Shown here: piece by piece, positions 56,172 through 64,000 of the stretch
How the letters are laid out: each line of letters opens with the position of its first letter
How positions within the stretch are numbered: the first letter of the stretch is position 1
DNA from: Usnea hakonensis
Lineage: Eukaryota > Ascomycota > Lecanoromycetes > Lecanorales > Parmeliaceae
NCBI GenBank assembly: GCA_013423325.1
Contig: BLJB01000135.1
Span: forward strand, 1-64,000
Direction of reading: 5' to 3'
Length of the DNA stretch: 64,000 bases
Notes under the pieces: model-generated
What the model was told of the DNA's origin: nothing
The model's database searches: none
The model's input: the letters and a program-made list of their open reading frames with translations, nothing else
Position numbers and translations under genes: made by a program

Positions 56172-56555
56172 CTAAGATTCGACACCGCTGAACTCAGCCC
56201 TCGATCCCTCCTTCGCCAAGACACAAATCTGACCACATATGCTCATGGGATAAGGCTCTTCGAAGATACTAGTCCACACCACATCGACCTTTCGTACTCT
56301 TTTCATGGCGATCATGTTAATTCTGCGGCGGACCACAGCACCAAGGCCAACGCATGCCACCACCAGTCCGGCCTTGACGTTGAGCACTGCCTGTTCGATT
56401 TGTCTTTTAAGTGTCTCCGAAGAGAAATGTCCGGTGGGAACATTGCCCATCCAGCCAGTAAGATCCAGCACATCGCTAGAGCGGACGGCATGGCTGTAGT
56501 TGCCGTTGGGTTTGGGGGCATTGGTTGCCTGGATAGCTTGGCGCGAGGATGGCAT
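56172..56555 (-). CDS. Rid-family (YjgF/YER057c) protein
   Basis: 127-aa intronless protein of the RidA/YjgF superfamily, whose active members hydrolyse reactive enamine/imine intermediates as trimers. The ATG at 56555 gives PSSRQAIQATNAPKPNGNYS, the family start; the frame is open 95 codons upstream, which could hold a mitochondrial presequence but shows no conservation. Middle landmarks are LDLTGWMGNVPTGHFSS, QIEQAVLNVKAGL, and VVRRRINMI; the end has VWTSIFEEPYPMSICGQICV then LAKEGSRAEF. The position of the catalytic Arg in RidA (in the ARxx segment before the last strand) is not Arg here (PMSICG), so the canonical deaminase reaction is doubtful. Confidence 0.8.
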   Translation of the reverse strand: MPSSRQAIQATNAPKPNGNYSHAVRSSDVLDLTGWMGNVPTGHFSSETLKRQIEQAVLNVKAGLVVACVGLGAVVRRRINMIAMKRVRKVDVVWTSIFEEPYPMSICGQICVLAKEGSRAEFSGVES

Positions 56556-57034
56556 GTTCGGTCCGCGTTTTGAGGATTCTGCTTTAAAGGGATTGAGATT
56601 TGAAGGAATAGAGCAACGATTCCACGAGCACTTAAAAGATGGTAAGAATTCGATCCAAGGTGGAAAGTGGCCCAAGGCGCCTAGCGTTATGGGCTGAGAT
56701 CTCATTAATGATATCTGTGCGAATCTCTGACTTCGTCGAAGGTACAGAGAAGACAATCTTGGTAGGCATACGTTTAGCAGAGGAAGGACAGGCGTAATTC
56801 TGAGAGCGAGGATAGACTGAGCTTTCCTAAATCCATCCACCTGGTCCTAGACCCTAGGTTTCGATAGGGAGCGGGAACATCTCTGAGATTCGTTGTTGGA
56901 ATTTGGAAGTGTGTGTGTACGTGCAGTCTTGGTGACCTTGTATGGCGGAAACGAAATACCAGAAGCGAGTTATGTATCTGCTTCTTGTGGTCATAGCTGT
57001 TTCATGATCACAAGTCGGTATCTGTCGTTCCATA
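56556..57034. other. Intergenic, no gene seen
   Basis: 480 bp upstream of the Rid gene, all but the proximal part open in the Rid frame. No other feature. Confidence 0.4.
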
Positions 57035-58345
57035 TCACACATCTCCATCTTCGTAGTCCTCGAAATTAAAGCTCCATATTTTCTCGGCCACACTGCGCCC
57101 ATATTTCGCAGCTGATCCTCGGTCGTCGCCCTTCGAACTTGAAGCTCCAACATGTTGCAGCAAGCTCGGTATCATTACCCATCTAACCAAATTGGCTTCG
57201 TTGGCCCAAGCCTCGACAATCTGATCGACGTACCCTTCTCTGACCTGAGAAAGGTGAGTGATGAGCCTACCCGCCGTTTTATGGGAGTAGACTAATCCTT
57301 GAGCGCAGCATCCGAATTTCGGCATTCGGTATAGACCTGGTAGCGTGGGTTGCATGGAGAGTCTTCCGGCCATGAAGTAGAGTAAGATGCATGCCGGAAC
57401 ACAGAGCAGGCAGGCAATTGCAATGACACTATTTGTGATAGTTTTTTCGAAGATGAATTGCCTTATGAGAAGCAGTGCCATGCCAGTCATGCCTGTGACC
57501 GCGACTGACGCAGCTAAATACTCTTGCCACTCCTCCTTGTTCCATCCTAGAAACTCTTCTGTGTAGAATAGGCGTAGGTACAGCCAATCCATTTCTTCAG
57601 TAGTCGGGTGTTGCTCATCAGCCTTTTGAAGCGCCTCCATAACCCGTGGGAACCACCCATCCACGGCCAGTGTGTCATCCTCAATCATACTGATCCACTG
57701 GGTTCCAGCGTTGACACATCTTTGAAGGACGTATGTGTAGTCAAAGATGGCTTTCTTCCTGTAATCCTTATTTATCTCCCAATCAATCAGATCCTGATGA
57801 CGTCCTTGACTGACTTCGTAAAGCAACGTTTTATCGACGACGTTGGTGAGCCAGGGTTCGCCGTATATCGGATGCGTTTGAGGATCCGAATGGGCGATAA
57901 GAACAATTAAGAGGATCTGTTGTCTCTCACTTGGTTCAAGGCCGTCAATCAATGAGCCAATCGTTCTCCGCACATATTGCTCCTGTTCTCGCGCAACAGT
58001 CGCTATGCCAATGCACATTTTGGGATCTTGTGGTGTGGTTTGGATAAAGGTCGAGAGATTAGCGTTACGGATGAAGGTATCGGCATCATCCTGGCGCTTG
58101 AGAGAATATCTTTGCTCATAGCCTCGAATAGGGTCAAAGAAGGCCGAGGTGGGATCTCGATAGTAGGCCTGGCGGCAGTAGTGGATCAATGCAACATAGA
58201 CGAACAGGAAAGCGAGGAAAAAAGAGGTCCTTGGCCTGCTCCGGAGCCAGCGAAGCATTCCACCGTACCTCATAACATAGCTCCACTCGCTATACACCGT
58301 GTGTGTGATATATACACTGTCCGGGAGAACATGTAACCGTGGCAC
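57035..58345 (-). CDS. PGAP4-like Golgi glycosyltransferase
   Basis: 436-aa membrane glycosyltransferase resembling PGAP4/TMEM246, which in animals adds GalNAc to GPI anchors in the Golgi. Start 58345 or the ATG at 58273 (MRYGGMLRWL). Membrane segment 1 is FFLAFLFVYVALIHYC (about 42-57). The GT-A-like domain starts with CIGIATVAREQEQYVRRTIG and has an EDD metal-site motif (WISMIEDDTLAVDGWFPR, residues 222-224). A hydrophobic hairpin (about 282-335, with VTGMTGMALLLIR and IAIACLLCVPACILLYFM) is inserted in the catalytic domain, the hallmark of PGAP4. The C-terminal region (KFGCCAQGLVYSHKTAG ... PSLLQHVGASSS) is also typical. The acceptor in fungi is unproven. Confidence 0.82.
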   Translation of the reverse strand: MPRLHVLPDSVYITHTVYSEWSYVMRYGGMLRWLRSRPRTSFFLAFLFVYVALIHYCRQAYYRDPTSAFFDPIRGYEQRYSLKRQDDADTFIRNANLSTFIQTTPQDPKMCIGIATVAREQEQYVRRTIGSLIDGLEPSERQQILLIVLIAHSDPQTHPIYGEPWLTNVVDKTLLYEVSQGRHQDLIDWEINKDYRKKAIFDYTYVLQRCVNAGTQWISMIEDDTLAVDGWFPRVMEALQKADEQHPTTEEMDWLYLRLFYTEEFLGWNKEEWQEYLAASVAVTGMTGMALLLIRQFIFEKTITNSVIAIACLLCVPACILLYFMAGRLSMQPTLPGLYRMPKFGCCAQGLVYSHKTAGRLITHLSQVREGYVDQIVEAWANEANLVRWVMIPSLLQHVGASSSKGDDRGSAAKYGRSVAEKIWSFNFEDYEDGDV

Positions 58346-58704
58346 GCGGACAACCGTTGCAAAACGGGGAAAGCGACTCCGCGTACACAGTGTACTCTAG
58401 GGTTAGGGCTTCCCTATTAAAAGGGAATTGCCTCCCACATACTCCGTACCTACCTACCTTGACTTTCTACGATTCCAGGAAGCCTTAAGCTATCGAAATG
58501 CATACTATTTGTTGATCCTTTCACTATTCCAGTGCTCCTGGTTTCGACATCTGCAAACCAAAATCGCCCTAGTCCTACACTAGTCTCATCCCAAGAAAGT
58601 TGAACATTGGCGCGCTCAATTACATTGTCTGAGCGTCTCGGAAGCAACACCAGATATTCTTCCATCTTTGGGCTGCTTCAAGTCCGACCATTCAGGCGGC
58701 ACCT
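58346..58704. other. Spacer between two glycosyltransferase genes
   Basis: 360 bp with short TACC repeats (about 58446-58459) and one TTAGGG-like string. No gene seen. Confidence 0.4.
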
Positions 58705-60066
58705 TTAAAATTTCCGACTTCCATTGGCCACCCCAGACGCTAGCGGAGTGGGCTCTGCCCATTCAGCCTCCCCCTCGTCAAACCACATCCGCATCTGACC
58801 CAATTTCTCCCTCTCCTCAAGCTCCTCCCCATCCCGCCCCTGCGGTTCCTTTCCCTCAATCATATTCTTTAATTCGTTCCTCGCACCGAACACCAGATTC
58901 CGCGCCCCTGGCGTTCCTTTCTCTTTGACCCTATCCTTCCTTGGCTTGTCTGGATGGTAATTGATGTCATTTTCCGTGGACGCGGTGTATATCAGCCCCG
59001 GGTAGGAGGCCACGCACGCAAAGTCGATCTCACCCTTGGCGCCGCGCTTGCAGACTTTAGCGAGACCAAAGTCGATGGGATCGTTGAAGTGAGAGTAGGA
59101 GAGGTAGTATAGTAACTTTTCTATGTAGAAGAAGGAGTCAGCATTGCGAATTCGAGGCACAATTGGAGCTTCAAGACAAGTCTCTGGAGTAGAAATCCAT
59201 AACACTCCCGAAAAGGATCCCTTGGCTCAGTTGCGTTACCGTTGAGGAAAGATCAGCTCCGAAATGTACTTACGGGCACCGGTATAGGAGAGTGCGTAAG
59301 CGAAGGAACAACAGCCGCCGACGGAGCGGTACATCACGCGGGTGCTGCGGTTGTTGGGGAGGTCGTAGGTCAGGGTTTCTTCAGGATTCCATAAGTGCAA
59401 GCGGTGCTTGGGTAAACGTACGGTGGCGTCGTTTTCGATAACGAATCGCGCAAAGGGTTGTTCGGGTGCGCTTTGCGCGCAATGGCCAATCCAAAGCATA
59501 TCCCAATTATCGCCATAAGGGGAATGGGGCTCCGAGGAGGTAGAAGCGTCGAGAATATGTCGAGTCCCAAGGGCCAAGTGGGTAAGTTGGGTTTTCAGAT
59601 GGACATCCCAATCGGCGTCGTCTTCAACAATCAAGCCGGATGAGAGATTATTATCGATTATCGCAGCAGCAGCATTCATATGAGCGCGCCAGCAGCCGGT
59701 TATACCTGCGGCTCTCGCTCCTTCTTTATAAAAGCCTGGCCAAGCGACATGGGGCATACCAAGGCCGTCTACGCCTGGGATTATCTTGTATGAGATATTG
59801 GTGACGGAGGTTATAAGGCGAATGGAATCGAGTTTGTCGGTTCGTTCGGGCATATGTATGAAGTATACGTCGCCGAAGCCGAGGGTATTGTTATGGATTG
59901 CTTGCACACTATGTTGGGAGAGGACATGGTCGAGCTTGGAGGTCGTGGAAGGACCTGGATTGGATGATGATGGTGGTACCGACGAGGGAAAGAGGCGATC
60001 ACTTCGGAGATGGAAACCGAGAGCCAGTACACCGAGCACAACAACGGTCAACAAGGTTTTAATCAT
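58705..60066 (-). CDS. GT25-like glycosyltransferase, type II membrane
   Basis: 402-aa protein, exons 60066-59274 and 59120-58705; the 153-bp intron (GTAAGT...ACATAG) joins YTGA to KLLYYLSYSHFNDPIDFGLA. N-terminal signal-anchor is MIKTLLTVVVLGVLALGFHL. The domain opens with DVYFIHMPERTDKLDSI, the typical GT25 (LPS-type beta-1,4-galactosyltransferase-like) start, followed by CWRAHMNAAAAIIDN and the EDD motif GLIVEDDADWD (residues 148-150). SVGGCCSFAYALSYTGARK and DIDFACVASYPGLI-like segments close the catalytic part. The C-terminal tail is charged and less conserved. It is a head-to-tail neighbour of the PGAP4-like gene, suggesting shared glycan work (inference only). Donor and acceptor sugars are unknown. 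Confidence 0.82.
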
Positions 60067-63000
60067 TTTTTTAATGAAGCTGACGATTCGTCACAAACAC
60101 GATATCTCTTTCAACCCCAGCAAACATTCACAAAATGCGTGTATATCAGGAAAATAGACAGATCTTACTCGTAAAAGAACTGAAAAGGCGCTGAAGAAAG
60201 AGCAGAGGGAGTGGAGATCAATCGTAGCGAGGCACATCTGGGCAGTTCATGGACATATGTGCGTATGCGATTTTCACATACGTGGCTGCTTACCATGCCC
60301 CAAAGACCCCTCACGATTTAGGGTATCTCGTGTACGCACCGTGAATCTGAAATTCTCGTGCGAGCATCGCCTAGGCAAGGCCGCGAGACGTTGGCTACGA
60401 ATGCCTCCAAGATAAGGCAGTCCGAGAAGAGCCAAAAGGAGAAGAGTGTAGGCCAAAACGAGAAGAGTGTAGTATTTCTTCCGGCTTAGATGCTGAACAG
60501 CCAATGACAAGGACCACATTACCAACTCAAATGCATGTCAGCATGCACGAACAAGACTTTGTCAGTGTTGGGCACTAGTCATGACTGGGTGATGTTGCCC
60601 TTTTCTTTAGAAATGAGGAACACTGCCTGTAGGCTTGTCCACACCATTCTGTAAGTACCTACCTACAACATAATTGCGACCCATCGTCGAGGAAGCAAAG
60701 ACCAGCCTGAGAGCTTTAGGGGACGAATCTCACTGCCCATAGAGCTGGAAGGATGCGTCAAAGAGAGGGTTGTGGATTTGCCAAGTGAAAATTGAGCTGA
60801 GGCTGCGTAAGGTGAAGATGACGCACATGGTCGGATGGATACGTCAATACGTCGGCTCCGACGGGTCTTATCTGCGGCTCCACTTCTCTCCTTGAAGGAG
60901 ATCCATATTACGAAATCTTCAATGCACCCATTGCGATGTGCATGAGCCTTGATGCAGGTATTGTCATGCCAGTATGACAAGAATAGGTATCTTACTTTAA
61001 GCGAGTATCGGCCATGAGGATTACTGATACCCGGGACAGCCTTGTGCCGCTAAGTATTATTCTTTTCTTTTCTCGATTGCAGCCATTCATTCTGACAACA
61101 TTATTAGGTATATAATAAATGAGTATCCAATATGTCCAAATGATTGAAGACAACCTTGAAAAAGGAGCATGAAGAATGTCAAGCTATACAGGGTTTCATA
61201 AATCAAATATGATCAGGTCTCTCGTATAAAAAGGTATCGAGGAAAGTACCGTAAGATTACTTTACTTTAGTAATCTGAAAGTCCATATTGAGTTTACCGA
61301 GGGCGGGCAGACTCGCTGGAAAGTCCTAATCGAGAAGTCCCAACGATTCGGGGCCCGTACTCTGTACTCTAAGATTCTTTACCTTACCTAGCTGCTTCAT
61401 CTGACCCTTCCTTGCAGAAACCTAACGCAACCTTATCATAACATACCTCAAGGTACATTATTAAGAATCTTCGAAAAAGAGAAAGAAAAAGAAAAAGAAA
61501 AGGAAAAAGAAAAAGCATCCGAGCGCGACTCTTATCGATAGAGAATCCTCTCACTCTCCTTGTCTTAGCCCAGCCACTTGTCCGCGGCATGACATTACAA
61601 CAATTGTTGACAGCGGCAGGTCTGGGCGCAGACTCGTCAAATTCAAGGTACGCCCCTCGTCCTCGGGCAGAACAACGGGCCGGTGCTTTTGATCATGCGC
61701 TTTTTGCTCGCGTTGCTTGGAATCGAAGGCACATCCATGAATTTTAACCATGCAAACATAAAAAAATCAAATTCACAGGACAAAAACACCAAATACCATA
61801 GCCGAGGGAGGTCCAGCCGCTACCAGCAGCACCCAATACTCCCCAGATACTATCCTTTGCTGTCTGTAAATCTTTTCGTTCGTAAGATTCTCCGCAGTAA
61901 AAAGCTTAAGGGATAGCGGGTGGTGGTAATAGAGATTGATTGGATAAGATTGATATTATTAACTAGAAAAGAGCTAGAGCGGCGTAGGGTTAATATAATC
62001 AGCCTTGAAGAAAATTCATGACAACTTTATAAGCTATCCCTAAGTAATCTGGGACCCTTCGGGTACCTTCCTGCATAACTTCTGGGAAACGTCTAAGCAA
62101 CAATGGTTCGTGATGATGCTGCTTCGAATTTGCTCAAACTCACCCTTGTCGCATCCAACATCTATAGATCGATCTTTTGTGCCCAGTACCTCTCATTACC
62201 ATCCTCTCCACGTCCCTACCCTCTCCAACCTGATCTAATAAAGTGTATAAACACCGGCCACTTACTCACCCACTCCGCACGAGCTGGCTTCAAAACAGTC
62301 CCAGACAACAGGCTTTCCTATCCAAACTGTTAACCACCTCCCACGAAGAACCCTGTACCTATTTCTAACCCAGCCAAGACTGCCCATCTTTAATGTTGAG
62401 TCGCTTTCCGCTCAACCGCAACTCAAACGAGACTTGCTCATATTGGATCAATGTAGGCAGGATGTGACACTGTAGACGCAGATTTGGTAGAGTACCTTGT
62501 GTGACCCGCGAATTCAGTAGATCTAGTCCCACACACCCCTGCAGCCCTCTGGACATTAACATATTCACGGTAATAATATATAGAGGGAAGAAGAAGAGTC
62601 GGACCCATATTGGAGCGGGCAAATTTGCCTCAGTGGGACTTCGAAATTCAAAGGTTTATTAATCTTTGCCCGCAGAAATTTCGTTAGGTATTTTTGGGTG
62701 ATACAACAGTCCTCTTATATGTAAGATTACCGTGATTTTCTCCTAGTGTCAAACGCGTCTCTAGGAGTCAGAAGTTCCTTTCGCTAGTCCCTTTGATGGC
62801 AAGTGAAAGGCGAGCGGGATCAGTCCTACGAGACCTGATTGTACGCTATAGAACTAAAGTCAAGAGAAGTGAAATGTCGGTTGTAATTATCCAGTACACG
62901 TGTAGGTAGAGAGGGTTGTCCTGACAATGGTGATGCTTCATGATCGACAAGGTCACGTGTTACACGCACTACGAGAAATTTCTCGCCCGCTCAGTAGGAC

Positions 63001-63160
63001 TTTGGTCCGATACACAAAAGTAGACAGACAGGTGTTGCGCATTACACTACCGGTAATAGATCAAGCTAAGGTATGATTCTGGCTGATTTCATCGGACCAG
63101 CCAAGAGGTTTATAGTGTAAGGTAGCTCCATTTTTTGTGCTGCATTTTGCGCAAGTTTCC
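60067..63160. other. Gene-poor, AT-rich stretch
   Basis: About 3.1 kb without a convincing gene. A minus-strand frame at 60274-60525 starts MVMWSLSLAVQHLSRKKYY and has a hydrophobic stretch but no further support. A purine tract of GAAAAA units lies at 61473-61515. Otherwise nothing was recognised. Confidence 0.45.
61473..61515 (+). repeat. GA-rich microsatellite-like tract
   Basis: About 43 bases made of GAAAAA/GAAA units, all purine. Simple-sequence DNA in a non-coding area. Confidence 0.75.
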
Positions 63161-63211
63161 CACCAGAAATACGGAGCATGTTCAACCCAATTTATTTCTA
63201 CAGAATTTTTC

Positions 63212-63690
63212 TATCGTTGCCCAAGGGCTCAATCTCACCGGTTTCCCGAAGGAGGACAGTATCATATCATCGTCCGAGGGCTCAACTCGTAACAAGTGCC
63301 CTTGCGGGCGTATATTATCATCGTCAGCCCCATCAACGCTCATCTGCCTTTGATCAACTCCCCACTCACCTTGTTCTAGCAGTCGCAGATGGCTGTGGCC
63401 CAGCGCTAAAGACTATCAAGACGATGATGATTCCAGCCGCGAAGCTTCTTCGAATCCCCCACAGAGACCTGATATTTAGGCTCTTGGGCCACCGGTGGCC
63501 GTCAAATCTGAGTCAATTACACTGCGGTGGGTCAGCCCACCGCAGTCCCAATCACGCAAGGCAAGAGGGAAGAAGACGCTAGGATTACTCCAAAAGGAGC
63601 CTCAAAAAAAAGAGATTTATATCATTGCCCGAGGGCTCAACTCGTAACAAGCACTCTAATGAGTGTGTAGTATCATCGTAAGTCCCAGAC
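63212..63690 (+). repeat. Three degenerate direct-repeat segments
   Basis: The core CCGAGGGCTCAACTCGTAAC (20 of a 24-base identical block) occurs at about 63274 and 63629. A shorter relative, GCCCAAGGGCTCAATCTCA, lies at about 63219. Around the two main copies the similarity extends with ATATCAT before and a TATCATCGT-A-AGCCC-like end after, giving units of roughly 70 bp. Confidence 0.7.
63521..63546. repeat. Perfect hairpin, 11-bp stem and 4-base loop
   Basis: ACTGCGGTGGG at 63521-63531, loop TCAG, then the exact reverse complement CCCACCGCAGT at 63536-63546. The GC-rich palindrome stands out from its surroundings. Confidence 0.85.
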
Positions 63691-64000
63691 GAGGCAAGGA
63701 TAACCCGCCCCTCGCCGAAACAAAGTTCGACTTTTTGATGTCTGACGTGCTTGTAGATTACTCTACATACGCACCTTGTGTGTTTAGATCCGCTTGCCTC
63801 CCTTCAATCGACGACTATGATGAAATCAAGCTCCACTGTTTCTAGAGCACAGCTCTTTGCATGCTTCAGTCGTGATGAGCCGATCTCAGGCTAGGCATTG
63901 TAGCGAGACAAGGGGCATTCTGAGTCGTCTAGCATGGTGTGTTCTGTGCGATGTTGGAGGTCTTGTGTAGCCAGGTTGGTACTCAGGGGCGGAGGAAGGA

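Larger units (their letters stand above)
63161..64000. other. Repeat-bearing non-coding end of window
   Basis: Contains a perfect 11-bp hairpin and three related direct-repeat segments (both listed separately). Short open frames here are not convincing. The whole may be remains of a transposable element, but no transposase was recognised. Confidence 0.4.

Noticed and set aside
58385..58400. TTAGGG-like string suggesting telomeric repeat
   Set aside because: Only about one and a half units are present, inside an ordinary gene region.
60274..60525. Minus-strand frame of 83 codons with a hydrophobic N-terminus
   Set aside because: A single hydrophobic stretch with no downstream exon and no conserved motif; the neighbouring GT25-like gene already has its own signal-anchor.

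Overview
The window looks like nuclear DNA of a filamentous ascomycete (Pezizomycotina; a Helotiales-like lineage is my guess). Protein genes are separated by 0.2-4 kb and cut by short GT-AG introns (mostly 43-100 bp, often with a CTAAC-like branch site). There are no operons or ribosome binding sites. The gene content is typical of this group: Zn2Cys6 factor, NACHT NLR-like protein, secreted repeat protein, PKA, Zrt3, Tim13, Nuc1. No rRNA, tRNA, CRISPR or intact transposon was found. Exon borders below were worked out by hand from reading frame, splice signals and family conservation.

1-15 kb is accessory in character: two decayed genes (a fungal transcription factor and a zinc alcohol dehydrogenase), a Zn2Cys6 regulator with a one-base frameshift, two paralogous short-chain dehydrogenases, a large secreted repeat protein with a hydrophobic C-terminus, and a small protein built on an internal duplication. 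The regulator and dehydrogenases could be the remains of a small metabolic locus (inference).

15-27 kb holds a five-exon secreted protein made of two related modules, a METTL21-type methyltransferase, the polyadenylation factor Pfs2, a DGAT1-type acyltransferase, a MYND zinc-finger protein and a basic-tailed protein of unknown role. 27-35 kb has a nine-exon NACHT protein with C-terminal C2H2 fingers, a Rad5/RAD16-like SNF2 ATPase whose DEAH box is split by a GC-AG intron, and a MAPEG glutathione transferase. 35.7-39.4 kb is a poorly resolved gap.

39-54 kb is mostly housekeeping: an NSRP1-like splicing protein divergent from an NFKBIL1-like protein, the PKA catalytic subunit, vacuolar zinc transporter Zrt3, mitochondrial nuclease Nuc1, Tim13, an L-type lectin of the secretory pathway and an alpha/beta hydrolase. 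A second secreted protein here carries one copy of the module that is doubled in the 15.8-17 kb gene. 54-60 kb has a possible PD-(D/E)XK nuclease-like gene, a Rid-family protein without the usual arginine, and two Golgi-type glycosyltransferases (PGAP4-like and GT25-like) side by side. The last 4 kb has no convincing gene but contains a perfect hairpin and degenerate direct repeats.
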